From UBA6898 sp964463135 (GTDB lineage: Bacteria; Nitrospirota; Thermodesulfovibrionia; Thermodesulfovibrionales; UBA6898): a stretch of DNA of 64,000 nt. Positions 26,792 through 35,646 of this stretch are shown piece after piece. The DNA is taken from positions 1 through 64,000 of the forward strand of contig CAYXBA010000004.1 in NCBI GenBank assembly GCA_964463135.1, read 5' to 3'. A program made the translations under genes and the position numbers. The first letter of the stretch is position 1. Each line of letters starts with the position of its first letter. The notes under the pieces were generated by a model, which did no database searches, had not been told where the DNA came from, and was given only the letters and a program-made list of their open reading frames with translations.

Positions 26792-27298
26792 TTAGGGGAC
26801 GAGGAAGGGTACGGTCCAGAGATAGTACCTGTCCTGGACATCTGCAGGCATGACCGCAAACATCAGCACATAGGGACCAGAAGCCAGGGATGAGGCGGGG
26901 ATATTCATAACAGCCTCGTCAGCAGACGTCACTTTTCCCCGCCACGGCCTGCTGCCGATCAAAAAAGGCTTAAACGTATTGTCCGGGGCAAGCGTGAGAA
27001 CAGGAGCACTTTTTTCATCAGGAGAAAGCAGGGTGAGATACATATCCACCGGCCGGGCAAACGGTCCTATAGTAACCTGCAGACTGAAGGTATCGCCGCC
27101 TTCAGCCAGTGAGCCTATGCCGACCGGCTTTGCCTCGGAAGGAGATTTGGCCTCAAAGGGAGAAGCCGATGCGCTATAGAGAAAGGTCTCGCGTGATTGG
27201 GGAACCGGGATGGCGCCACTGGCCGCCGAGGCAGCACCTGCCCAGAGAGAGAAAAACAGCAGCATATTACCCAACAGCATATGACTTATTTTTTTCAT
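26792..27298 (-). CDS. secreted hypothetical protein
   Basis: About 168 residues with a Sec signal peptide (hydrophobic core HMLLGNMLLFFSLWAGAASAA). The mature part is beta-rich and contains SLQVTIGPFARPVDMYLTL and ASGPYVLMFAVMPADVQDRYYLW, reminiscent of a small Ig-like domain. I do not recognise a family. It precedes the HAD gene on the same strand with a gap of about 50 bases. ATG 27298 begins the signal peptide. Confidence 0.6.
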   Translation of the reverse strand: MKKISHMLLGNMLLFFSLWAGAASAASGAIPVPQSRETFLYSASASPFEAKSPSEAKPVGIGSLAEGGDTFSLQVTIGPFARPVDMYLTLLSPDEKSAPVLTLAPDNTFKPFLIGSRPWRGKVTSADEAVMNIPASSLASGPYVLMFAVMPADVQDRYYLWTVPFLVP

Positions 27299-27421
27299 AG
27301 AAGAGTTCCCATCCAGCAATCTCATGAATTTATTAACATATTTATTTTAAAAAGCGTCGACCTCAATGTCCAATTAAGTTTTTTTCATCTATTGATACAG
27401 TATTTCACCCTTATTTATTGG

Positions 27422-27451
27422 TTACTTATAACCTGACTTATCGATTATAAT
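27422..27451 (+). promoter_or_regulatory. promoter of pyrE
   Basis: TTACTT (27422-27427), an 18-base spacer and TATAAT (27446-27451) lie 32 bases before the pyrE ATG, which has AGGGGA as ribosome binding site. Confidence 0.5.
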
Positions 27452-27483
27452 AGTCGCAGAAAATTCACGTTCCAGGGGAATCC

Positions 27484-28047
27484 ATGAAAAACAGACTTGT
27501 TCAACTTGTGTATGAAAAGGCATTCAGATACAGCGAGGAGCCGACCTTCAAGCTCGTATCGGGAAGGATGAGCAATTACTATTTCAACTGCAAGACCGTA
27601 ACGTTCCATCCTGAAGGCATGTATCTGATCGGCAACATCATCTTCGACATGATTGCAGATTCAGGAGCAAAGGGCATCGGCGGTCTCACCCTCGGCGCTG
27701 ACCCTATTGCAGATGCGGTGGCTTACACGTCTTACCTGAAGAAGAACCCAATCGAGGCCTTTGTATGCCGCAAGACCGCAAAGGCCCATGGCACCATGCA
27801 GTGGATAGAGGGCAATGTTGCTGCTGGAGACAAAGTGGTGGTTGTTGACGACGTAATCACCACAGGCAAGTCAACGATCGAGGCGATCACCAAGGCAAAG
27901 GAAGGCGGGCTGGAGGTCGTGAAGGTGATCGCGCTTGTGGACCGTCAGGAAGGCGGCAAAGAGAATATCGAAGCCCTGGGCTATAAAGTTGATACGGTCG
28001 TTACCCGTGAAGAGGTGATGGAGCTGTACCGGACCAAAAACCGATAG
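27484..28047 (+). CDS. pyrE: orotate phosphoribosyltransferase
   Basis: A 187-residue enzyme that converts orotate and PRPP to OMP in pyrimidine synthesis. The PRPP-binding motif is VVVVDDVITTGKSTIEAI (about residues 118-135). The substrate loop region is AFVCRKTAKAHGTMQWIEG, where PyrE normally has RKExKxHG; a T replaces E. FKLVSGRMSNYYFNCKTVT at the N-terminus is typical of the family. It is monocistronic, convergent with the minus-strand gene that follows. Confidence 0.93.
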   Translation: MKNRLVQLVYEKAFRYSEEPTFKLVSGRMSNYYFNCKTVTFHPEGMYLIGNIIFDMIADSGAKGIGGLTLGADPIADAVAYTSYLKKNPIEAFVCRKTAKAHGTMQWIEGNVAAGDKVVVVDDVITTGKSTIEAITKAKEGGLEVVKVIALVDRQEGGKENIEALGYKVDTVVTREEVMELYRTKNR

Positions 28048-28067
28048 GATGTAAAAAAGACAACCTG

Positions 28068-28649
28068 TCAGGACAAAGCACCGGCCAGCAGTACCATATC
28101 AACCACAAACATCCCTATGACAGCAAGTCCGGCGATCAGGTTCAGAATGGGAGCCATCCAGCCGAGATACTGGAGCCAGAGACCTGCCAGGATACCGAAC
28201 AGATAGCCGGCAATAAGTCCCCCGCCTCCGACCATCAGCCCAAGCAGCAGCGAGTGGTTCAGTGTTCCGACAAATATCCCCGCAGTAAGCCCCAGGGTGA
28301 CGAACAAGAAAAAGATGTTGACAAGGAAATCATCATAGGACGGCCTCTCTCCCCACTGTGAGGCAATGCTCTGAACAACGAGGGCAACGAAGCCTGTGAG
28401 GCCTAAACCGGCAAGCACCCAGCCGAGCACTGACTTGTTATCAATGGCGCTGGGCAACCCTATGATCATAAGGATAAAGCAGATGGCAAGAACGACCATA
28501 TGGTCCATGCCCGTCGAGAAACCTCTTCTCGTTTCCTCCTTCCTCGAACGAAGCCTGCCCCAGAGGAATGCGGGAAAGAATCGCGTATGGAATTCAAATG
28601 AGAAGAATTTCGGTGTCATTTGTTGATTCACTGATAGCCCCCTCATCAC
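28068..28649 (-). CDS. integral membrane protein of unknown function
   Basis: A 193-residue protein with a basic N-terminus of about 50 residues and then five predicted membrane segments (about residues 50-66, 75-92, 108-125, 130-150 and 163-190). It is rich in Gly and Leu (for example MVGGGGLIAGYLFGILAGL). No family is recognised. Its ATG overlaps the stop of the upstream TPR-type gene (ATGA), so it is the last gene of the six-gene minus-strand accessory operon. Confidence 0.6.
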   Translation of the reverse strand: MMRGLSVNQQMTPKFFSFEFHTRFFPAFLWGRLRSRKEETRRGFSTGMDHMVVLAICFILMIIGLPSAIDNKSVLGWVLAGLGLTGFVALVVQSIASQWGERPSYDDFLVNIFFLFVTLGLTAGIFVGTLNHSLLLGLMVGGGGLIAGYLFGILAGLWLQYLGWMAPILNLIAGLAVIGMFVVDMVLLAGALS

Positions 28650-29569
28650 CGCCGTTTCATCGTTAAGAATATCGTCGGCATATCAGGGGTTACAGAAGCG
28701 CCAAATGCATCCTTGGTTGTAATCGATTCTTTGAACTTGAGGACTATCGTCTTCCAGTCACTCGTTACCTCTCCGCTGACAGCAACTTCTTTAGCAGGAT
28801 TCAGCTGGGATCCAAAGGGTTGAAAATAGGTGCCGTTGAGTGTCGTCCCGTCAAGGCGAAGTTTGAAAACGATCTGGCCTATGGGCTGATTATACTTATT
28901 TCCAAAGAAACTATAGGGTTTCACATTCGAGACAGAAAGCAAAGTAATCTTCACGCTTGACCCGTCTGTTTCGATCCTGTACACGTCATTCCCGGTGAGA
29001 GTCTTACCGTAGCTGGGCACCTCAGGCTGATCTATGGTCCCCGTCCATTCTCCGTCCAGCTTAACCGTTTTCGCTGCTTTTTCCATGCGGTATTCGATCT
29101 TATTCCTCAAGGTCTTGGCTTTCTCGGCATCTTCTGCTGGCGGATTCGTCAAAAGGAAGAATTTCAGATTCTGCAAGGCCACTGAATACTGACCAGCCTT
29201 ATCCTGCGTTACAGCAAGGCCGCGATAACCGGCGCCAAGCCACGGCGCAATACTCACTGCCTTCTGGAATTCTGCTATTGCGTCCTTGTAATCATTTTCG
29301 ATCTTGGCGTCTTCTGCAGCCGCCATCCCACGATCCAGATATTTCCTTGCCTCTTCCGGCACTGCAGGCGCAGGGCTCATCCCCTGCACATGCCTGATGA
29401 TCTTCTCCCGCAGGGCATTATTATTGGGGTTATTCTGGAGGTCGGCGATGTATTGGGTAAGGGTTTCCTGTGGATTTGGAGTCTGAGCGTAAACAGAAGT
29501 CTTCATAAGAAGTATGGCTGTCAATAATAATGCGGTGAGACAAACTGTTCTGTTTTTCACTACTATCAT
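28646..29569 (-). CDS. secreted TPR-module protein of a four-member family (member 1)
   Basis: 307 residues with a signal peptide ending SVYAQ. Residues 33-75 carry the shared family segment ETLTQYIADLQNNPNNNALREK...SPAPAVPEEA; residues 90-165 form TPR-like helices (FQKAVSIAPWLGAGYRGLAV, then LTNPPAEDAEKAKTLRNKIEY). The C-terminal 135 residues are a beta-rich domain beginning KLDGEWTGTID, resembling lipocalin or glyoxalase-like extracellular domains, not assignable further. It probably acts in the periplasm or at the surface. It lies 3 bases after the next paralogue. Confidence 0.65.
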   Translation of the reverse strand: MIVVKNRTVCLTALLLTAILLMKTSVYAQTPNPQETLTQYIADLQNNPNNNALREKIIRHVQGMSPAPAVPEEARKYLDRGMAAAEDAKIENDYKDAIAEFQKAVSIAPWLGAGYRGLAVTQDKAGQYSVALQNLKFFLLTNPPAEDAEKAKTLRNKIEYRMEKAAKTVKLDGEWTGTIDQPEVPSYGKTLTGNDVYRIETDGSSVKITLLSVSNVKPYSFFGNKYNQPIGQIVFKLRLDGTTLNGTYFQPFGSQLNPAKEVAVSGEVTSDWKTIVLKFKESITTKDAFGASVTPDMPTIFLTMKRR

Positions 29570-29572
29570 CTC

Positions 29573-30439
29573 CTATCTTTGCAACAGGTAGATATATTCA
29601 CGTGTATCTCCGTCGTTGTAACGACTACGTATTGTAATATAGGAACCGTCTTCGCTGATTGTATAAGTAGCCGACACAACCCAGAACTTACTAAACTCCG
29701 GGGCTGGATTTACAGGGATTAGTTTGATAGTTTCCCTGCCTTTTATTTCAGTTTCTACTCCAACTTCATGGTAGCCTGTAAGGCCCGAGATTTTAGGGTC
29801 GCCTATAAAGCCATTTACCAAAACCTTTCCTCTCACGTCTAAAGTAATCGTCTCCCCATTGCCACCCCTCATTGTATACCTCCTGCCGTCGATCTTTCGC
29901 AGCAGATCTTCAAAGGGATCTCGCTTAACCTCGGCCACCGGTGCCTGGCTGGGCGCTTTTTCCGCTTTCTTGGCTGCATACTTCAGCCCACCAATTCGCT
30001 CGCGAACTTCTCTTGCGTCTTTGGCATCAGGTGAAGCCAAAAGATACAGATTAAAATTCTTTATTGCATCCTCAAGCTGTCCCGCCTGCTCCTGAGCGAC
30101 TCCAAGATTGTAATAATAATCACCAATCCACGGCGCAATAGTTAAAACTTTCTTATATGCGTCGACCGCATCGAGATAATCCTTCTGACCTTTTGCGTGC
30201 TTGAAGACGTATTTTGCCTGCCCTACAAGTTCATCGACCTCTGCAGGAATTTTCGGTGCAGAGCTCATGGTCTGTGCATGTTTAATGATCTTCTCCCTCA
30301 GGGCATTGTCATTGGGGTTCTTCTGGAGGTCAGAGATGTATTGGGTAAGGGTTTCCTGTGGAGACTGAGCATAACCAACGCTTACCATTACGAATACAAG
30401 CATGAAAATCAGCAATGCTCCAAAGAATGTTTTGTCCAT
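29573..30439 (-). CDS. secreted TPR-module protein of a four-member family (member 2)
   Basis: 288 residues with a signal peptide ending SVGYAQ. The segment ETLTQYISDLQKNPNDNALREK is almost the same as in the neighbour at 28646, also at DNA level. TPR-like helices follow (YKKVLTIAPWIGDYYYNLGVAQ, ending at FNLYLLASPDAKDAREVRERI). The C-terminal 110 residues are beta-rich and unique (EDLLRKIDGRRYTMRGGNG). Function unknown. A paralogue lies directly on each side on the same strand. Confidence 0.65.
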   Translation of the reverse strand: MDKTFFGALLIFMLVFVMVSVGYAQSPQETLTQYISDLQKNPNDNALREKIIKHAQTMSSAPKIPAEVDELVGQAKYVFKHAKGQKDYLDAVDAYKKVLTIAPWIGDYYYNLGVAQEQAGQLEDAIKNFNLYLLASPDAKDAREVRERIGGLKYAAKKAEKAPSQAPVAEVKRDPFEDLLRKIDGRRYTMRGGNGETITLDVRGKVLVNGFIGDPKISGLTGYHEVGVETEIKGRETIKLIPVNPAPEFSKFWVVSATYTISEDGSYITIRSRYNDGDTREYIYLLQR

Positions 30440-30461
30440 GATTTTTTCCTCCTAAGACTTC

Positions 30462-32126
30462 CTAATGGTCCTCACCCCGACCCGGTTTTGCCTCGTAATG
30501 GTCTCCGACATATTCCAGATGATAACGAGTTCCATTCACGTCACCAAGGTCCGAGTTGGTATAACGCTGGTTCGTGCCATCAGAGGCCCGATAATTAACG
30601 TTGGCAACAAGTCTGGGCATCATGTCGCGTACTGACCCGCTTTCGAGCATGCCCTTTATCTCCGGCGGAAAGAATAACAGCGACCCTTTGGCGCCCCCCT
30701 GTGCAAGAACATAGAATTCGCGCCCTCCTATGTTCAACCTGTCCCCCGCGTAAACCGCCTGGCTTGCAAGCTCCCTGAGCAGGGCATTGAGCGTCGTCTT
30801 GATGCTAGTCGAAGCATTATTTGCCGGTCTTATGGTAATGTTGGCGTCACCATCTCCGTATGAAGTAACGCTCATGGTCATTAACTGCTTATTGGGCGTG
30901 GCACGATCATCATGATAAAACGTGTTTGTACCCCTCCAATCCAAGCTGAATTTCTGCAGATATACATCGTTCGGCGAGGTGATATCTGCGACCTGAAAGT
31001 AACTGCGCAAAAGACCGCTCTCCTTGCGGACAACTATTTTGAGCGATATCACCCGCTCATTGCCGCTTGCGTCAAAACTCATATTCTGAACAATGGCCCC
31101 ATATCGATAGAGGTCGTCAACCCCATAGCCGCCTCCCTGCCTGTTGCCATATTTTGCCTTCACTGTCGCCTCACGTTTCTTTTGCAGTTCCTGCTGAGCC
31201 TCGATCTCATATATTTTATTTTGTGCCTCTGCTGCATCTTTGGGCCTGGTGAAAATATAAAGCTCCATCCACTGTTTTGCCAGATCAGGCTGCCCGGCAG
31301 CGTTCTCCGCCATCGCAAGGTTGTAGTAGGCGTTTCCCCACCAGGGGGCCCTATTCACAGCAGCCCTGTATTTACCGACAGCAAGGTTGTAGTCAGCCGC
31401 TGTTCTTGCGGACTTCATTATCGTATTACCCTGCACAAAAGCGGCTTGTGCATCTTCAGGGACAGCAGGAGAGGGCTGCATTGTAGAAGCAAGCTGGATT
31501 ATCTTCTTGCGCAGATCCAGCATGGTAAAATTATCACCAAGTCTCTGGAGATCAGCAATATACTGGCCGAGCGTTCTGTCCGGACTTAACAACTTTGCTA
31601 CTTCGTTTCTGCCCATGAGCTCTGCCTGGTCCAGAGCTGTCTTCCCGTCTTCATCCTTTGCATTAATGTCAGCGCCTTTTTCTATCAGCAGCCGCACGGC
31701 ATCAGCATATCCATATTCGGCCGCCCGCATCAGGGCAGTCTTCCCATTCCTGCCTTTCACATTCAAGTCTGCGCCATTCTCTATCAGTACACGTGCATTG
31801 TCCGTTTTACCGCTCTCAGCCGCCCATGTCAACGCCGTGCTGCCATAATCGTCCTTCCCGTTTACCTTTGCCCCTTTCTCTATGAGGATACGAACAACGT
31901 CAGCAGTGCCATATCTAGACGCCCAGGACAGCACCGTAAGTCCGCTGTCCTTTGCATTCACATTGGCGCCTTTATCAACCAAACTGCGTACGGCGTCAAT
32001 CTTTCCCAGCTGAGCCGCAGTCAGAAGCTGGTTTTCAAGCTCTCCGGCCCAGACAGCCGACGCGGCATAGGGCATCATCATAAATGACAGTGCTATCGCC
32101 AATATCGCAGTGAATATCTTTCTCAT
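30462..32126 (-). CDS. secreted ankyrin-repeat/TPR-module protein (member 3)
   Basis: 554 residues from ATG 32126, which has GGAGG upstream; a longer in-frame reading to 32264 runs into the neighbouring gene and is rejected. Order: signal peptide (MRKIFTAILAIALSFMMMPY), five ankyrin repeats (about residues 30-185, with repeats such as GKTALMRAAEYGYADAVRLLI), the shared QYIADLQ segment, TPR-like helices (RAPWWGNAYYNLAMAENAAGQ), then a C-terminal domain of about 240 residues starting YEIEAQQELQKKREAT. That C-terminal domain is identical to that of member 4. Function unknown; ankyrin and TPR units suggest extracytoplasmic protein binding. Confidence 0.72.
   Translation of the reverse strand: MRKIFTAILAIALSFMMMPYAASAVWAGELENQLLTAAQLGKIDAVRSLVDKGANVNAKDSGLTVLSWASRYGTADVVRILIEKGAKVNGKDDYGSTALTWAAESGKTDNARVLIENGADLNVKGRNGKTALMRAAEYGYADAVRLLIEKGADINAKDEDGKTALDQAELMGRNEVAKLLSPDRTLGQYIADLQRLGDNFTMLDLRKKIIQLASTMQPSPAVPEDAQAAFVQGNTIMKSARTAADYNLAVGKYRAAVNRAPWWGNAYYNLAMAENAAGQPDLAKQWMELYIFTRPKDAAEAQNKIYEIEAQQELQKKREATVKAKYGNRQGGGYGVDDLYRYGAIVQNMSFDASGNERVISLKIVVRKESGLLRSYFQVADITSPNDVYLQKFSLDWRGTNTFYHDDRATPNKQLMTMSVTSYGDGDANITIRPANNASTSIKTTLNALLRELASQAVYAGDRLNIGGREFYVLAQGGAKGSLLFFPPEIKGMLESGSVRDMMPRLVANVNYRASDGTNQRYTNSDLGDVNGTRYHLEYVGDHYEAKPGRGEDH
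30463..31229. repeat. long direct repeat, copy A (partner 32216-32982)
   Basis: About 767 bp match 32216-32982 at a constant offset of 1753. Four substitutions are seen in the first 95 bases, then about 650 bp without a visible difference (30555-31213). It encodes the C-terminal domain of member 3. Confidence 0.95.
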
Positions 32127-32214
32127 GCGTGCCTCCAGATAAATCTCATCGAGCTCTGCAGTTCTATCCCAAAAGGTGTTTAATCTGCCGGAAACCATTT
32201 TTACTATCCACGAA

Positions 32215-34149
32215 TTAATGGTCCTCACCCCGACCCGGTTTCGCCTCGTAATGGTCTCCGACATATTCCAGATGATAACGAGTTCCGTTCACATCGCCAA
32301 GGTCCGAGTTGGTATAACGCTGGTTCGTGCCATCAGAGGCCCGATAATTAACGTTGGCAACAAGTCTGGGCATCATGTCGCGTACTGACCCGCTTTCGAG
32401 CATGCCCTTTATCTCCGGCGGAAAGAATAACAGCGACCCTTTGGCGCCCCCCTGTGCAAGAACATAGAATTCGCGCCCTCCTATGTTCAACCTGTCCCCC
32501 GCGTAAACCGCCTGGCTTGCAAGCTCCCTGAGCAGGGCATTGAGCGTCGTCTTGATGCTAGTCGAAGCATTATTTGCCGGTCTTATGGTAATGTTGGCGT
32601 CACCATCTCCGTATGAAGTAACGCTCATGGTCATTAACTGCTTATTGGGCGTGGCACGATCATCATGATAAAACGTGTTTGTACCCCTCCAATCCAAGCT
32701 GAATTTCTGCAGATATACATCGTTCGGCGAGGTGATATCTGCGACCTGAAAGTAACTGCGCAAAAGACCGCTCTCCTTGCGGACAACTATTTTGAGCGAT
32801 ATCACCCGCTCATTGCCGCTTGCGTCAAAACTCATATTCTGAACAATGGCCCCATATCGATAGAGGTCGTCAACCCCATAGCCGCCTCCCTGCCTGTTGC
32901 CATATTTTGCCTTCACTGTCGCCTCACGTTTCTTTTGCAGTTCCTGCTGAGCCTCGATCTCATATAGTTTATTCTGTGCCTGGCTCTTATCGGGCTCAGC
33001 CGGATTTGTCAGAAGATACAGGTTGAGCGACTCTCTCGCTTCATCGTACAACCCTGCTCCGGCAAAAGCGATACCCATATTGTAATATGCATTGCCCCAC
33101 CAGGGCGCCTCGAGCAGGGCCTCCTGATAGGCGCTCGCAGCATCCTTGAACTCTGCGGGCTCCTTTGCAGCCTTCATGAAGGTAGCTGCCTTCACAAAGC
33201 TGCGTTTCGCCCCCTCCGGTATTGCCGGCGCAGTCTTCATGGTCGGAACATATTTAATAATATCCTCCAGGAGGGCTGAACCGACAAAGCGGCCCGAGGG
33301 AACGGTCATCTTACGAGGACCATCACTCCAGCCATAATCAATGATCTCTTTTGTTCCCTGTTTGAAAAGAGTCTCTTTTTGGGATTTAAGCCCTGATAGC
33401 AAGCCATCGAGCTTGTCCTGCTCAATTTTTTTGGCCAGATTCGGGTCCGTTGAGCTTCCCGCCCCGCCCGGCCCATCCTTCGGAACAAACGAGGCTGCCA
33501 ACTGGGCATAGTATTTCTCATATTTCCCATAACTTTCCTCCGGAGCGTAGTAAGCAAGCACGTAAAAGCCGGAGCGGGCGGGCACAATAGTCCAGACCTG
33601 CCTGCTGCCATTCTTTACCTCGTCAACCCCGACCAACACTCCTCCAAGTTGACGGCGCCATTCTTTGTATATAAACTCGCAATCTTCAGCGGAGCGCAGA
33701 AACCCGTAACTGTCTTTTTGCGGCACCTTTGCCAGCCGACCTGTGAACTGCAGGGCTTTTTTATCTCCTATACTGATCTCGTGACGGGGTTCGATCAATG
33801 CCCCCCCTGTCATATTTTGTTTTTCCCTGCCGTACCAGTCGCTGAGTTGATTGATGAAGTCATCCGGCCCAACGTACATCTCAAGCCTTCCATCGATCTG
33901 TTTATGTGTAGCATAGTGCCTGTACCAGCGGACAGAAATAGAGTAGAACGGCTCGGGACTATTGAACTTCGTTTTCGTATAACTGGTTTCCTCATTGTCC
34001 AGGCTGACTCTCCATCCGTCAGGAACCGTTGCCGTAAAATCGTTCCAGGCAGAGGTGTACGATCCTGCATATGCCTCTCGGGCCAGGAACGATGACATCC
34101 CTCCCAACAGGAGCGAAATCACCAATACTGCAAATAAAACTCTCTTCAT
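32215..34149 (-). CDS. secreted TPR-module protein with PsbP/DUF1795-like N-terminus (member 4)
   Basis: 644 residues. It has a signal peptide (LFAVLVISLLLGGMSSFLA) and an N-terminal domain of about 200 residues beginning WNDFTATVPDGWRVSLDNE, which resembles PsbP-fold domains. A linker rich in Gly and Lys follows, then the family module (TMKTAPAIPEGAKRSF...LLEAPWWGNAYYNMGIAFAGAG...LYLLTNPAEPDKSQAQNKLYEIEAQQ), then the 240-residue C-terminal domain shared with member 3. The module helices are clearly diverged from member 3, whereas the C-terminal domain is identical. Function unknown; same operon as its paralogues. Confidence 0.7.
   Translation of the reverse strand: MKRVLFAVLVISLLLGGMSSFLAREAYAGSYTSAWNDFTATVPDGWRVSLDNEETSYTKTKFNSPEPFYSISVRWYRHYATHKQIDGRLEMYVGPDDFINQLSDWYGREKQNMTGGALIEPRHEISIGDKKALQFTGRLAKVPQKDSYGFLRSAEDCEFIYKEWRRQLGGVLVGVDEVKNGSRQVWTIVPARSGFYVLAYYAPEESYGKYEKYYAQLAASFVPKDGPGGAGSSTDPNLAKKIEQDKLDGLLSGLKSQKETLFKQGTKEIIDYGWSDGPRKMTVPSGRFVGSALLEDIIKYVPTMKTAPAIPEGAKRSFVKAATFMKAAKEPAEFKDAASAYQEALLEAPWWGNAYYNMGIAFAGAGLYDEARESLNLYLLTNPAEPDKSQAQNKLYEIEAQQELQKKREATVKAKYGNRQGGGYGVDDLYRYGAIVQNMSFDASGNERVISLKIVVRKESGLLRSYFQVADITSPNDVYLQKFSLDWRGTNTFYHDDRATPNKQLMTMSVTSYGDGDANITIRPANNASTSIKTTLNALLRELASQAVYAGDRLNIGGREFYVLAQGGAKGSLLFFPPEIKGMLESGSVRDMMPRLVANVNYRASDGTNQRYTNSDLGDVNGTRYHLEYVGDHYEAKPGRGEDH
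32216..32982. repeat. long direct repeat, copy B (partner 30463-31229)
   Basis: Second copy of the 767-bp direct repeat. It encodes the C-terminal domain of member 4. Similarity stops inside the shared EIEAQQ region, where the proteins also diverge. Confidence 0.95.
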
Positions 34150-34200
34150 GACGGCCTCCTTATCAATTCCATTCTTAATCTATTTCTATTCATTTTTCTG

Positions 34201-35589
34201 TCATTGCGGTGATGGCGGTGGTGTCCCAAAACGCGTCTTACCGGTGCATCTGTCAAGGCACCGTTCAGTGTAATTATCGAGACATCCCTTGAGGCAGTTC
34301 ATTTCTTTCACCGAATCCTGCAGTTTTGTCGAAAGGTGTTTTATCTCTCGATTGTATGCATCGGTAGCCTTTTGCGCCTTACGTATATTGACAGCGCTGT
34401 ATCCAAAAGCAGCCAGATCAGTATAGGTCTCGCCGATCATCTTTGCCTGCTGAAAATATTGTGAAGCTGACCATGACACCACCTTTGTGGCTTCGAGAAG
34501 ATCGTTCACGAAGAGAAGTGCGTCCAGTGCCTTTCCATCATCCCGTATGCTGCCGGACAGGAGAGATTTAAGATCACTTCCCAACGTTCCAACCGTGACT
34601 GCCTTCTTTACCATGTCCAGTTCGACATTCCTCTTTTTTAACTGTTCGCCAAGCCATTTCCGCATCTTCGGATCAGATGAATTGATCAATTTGTCGAGCT
34701 TAGCAAAGACATCATTTTTGACACTGCGCTCCAGGCTTCCCAGCAGGTTGTATTGCAGAAACATTGAAAGGCCATAATCCAGCGCGTTCTTGCGGGAGTT
34801 TTCAGCAGCCTCGCTGAACGTCTCCTGCCATTTCTCGAATTCCGAAACATTGGCGCGCTGGCTCGCGCCGAACTGTTTAAGGAGGGTTTGCAATCCCTTA
34901 ATATCCTTTTCAAGTTCGGGGATACGCTTTTTTGCAGCATCAATACCTTTTTGGGTCTCGCCAGCAGGAGGTTCCCCTATAGAGGCTTTTGTGCCGCTTA
35001 CGGGTTTGTTCCCGCCGGCACGGTGATCGACTGCCGGTGGCCGGGAAGGTACATCTTCAATCCCCTTGAGCCCAAGTCCTCCTGAGGCGGCGTCTCCAAT
35101 GCCTTTGAGGCCGAGATCACTGCCTGAATCAAGCCCCTTTAACCCGAGTTCGTTTTCGCTGATACCTTTCATGCTCTTTAAGGCATCCTGCTTGCTCCTC
35201 TCGAACTCTTCCTGCTTCTTTCTTGCCTCCTCTTCTTCTCTTTTCCTCTGTTCTTCTATCTCTCTCTGGCGCTGGCGTTCCTGCTCTTCCCGATAGAGCC
35301 GTTCAGCCTCCTGCCGCTGACGCTCAGCCTCATAGTCATAGGAAGGCTGCTGATATGAGGAGCCCCCTCCCCAGTTCGGGCCGGGCGTGCATCTCGGCCC
35401 GGCAGAATATGTACCGCCGCATGATTCGCACCAATTTTTATACGCCCGTGCCCAGCTCCCGCCGAAACCCCTTGGTGGATTATTGCAGTCAAGGGCAAGG
35501 GATATTGACGGCATTATGACAAGGGCGAAAAGAAAAAAGACGCGGAAGATGCAACTCCCGGCAGCAAGATTATTATGATTTCTGCTCAT
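34201..35589 (-). CDS. secreted coiled-coil protein with LGLKG repeats
   Basis: 462 residues from ATG 35589 (GGGAGG upstream). Signal peptide, then a small Cys-rich head (CNNPPRGFGGSW, WCESCGGTYSAGPRC), a charged Glu/Arg/Gln coiled coil (about residues 90-150), three spaced copies of LGLKG (residues about 155-190), and a mostly helical C-terminal half with a second coiled coil and a Cys cluster near the end (CLKGCLDNYTERCLDRC). No family that I can name with confidence. It is the first gene of the accessory operon, 57 bases downstream of glnE and 51 bases before member 4. Confidence 0.62.
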   Translation of the reverse strand: MSRNHNNLAAGSCIFRVFFLFALVIMPSISLALDCNNPPRGFGGSWARAYKNWCESCGGTYSAGPRCTPGPNWGGGSSYQQPSYDYEAERQRQEAERLYREEQERQRQREIEEQRKREEEEARKKQEEFERSKQDALKSMKGISENELGLKGLDSGSDLGLKGIGDAASGGLGLKGIEDVPSRPPAVDHRAGGNKPVSGTKASIGEPPAGETQKGIDAAKKRIPELEKDIKGLQTLLKQFGASQRANVSEFEKWQETFSEAAENSRKNALDYGLSMFLQYNLLGSLERSVKNDVFAKLDKLINSSDPKMRKWLGEQLKKRNVELDMVKKAVTVGTLGSDLKSLLSGSIRDDGKALDALLFVNDLLEATKVVSWSASQYFQQAKMIGETYTDLAAFGYSAVNIRKAQKATDAYNREIKHLSTKLQDSVKEMNCLKGCLDNYTERCLDRCTGKTRFGTPPPSPQ

Positions 35590-35646
35590 GAGGTCCCTCC
35601 CCGTGTGCATTCGTAATCCCATGATATTATCCTGTTGACACCAATG

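Noticed and set aside
32127..32264. N-terminal extension of the ankyrin-repeat protein
   Set aside because: The extension overlaps the end of the neighbouring gene, and the good ribosome binding site and signal peptide lie at 32126.
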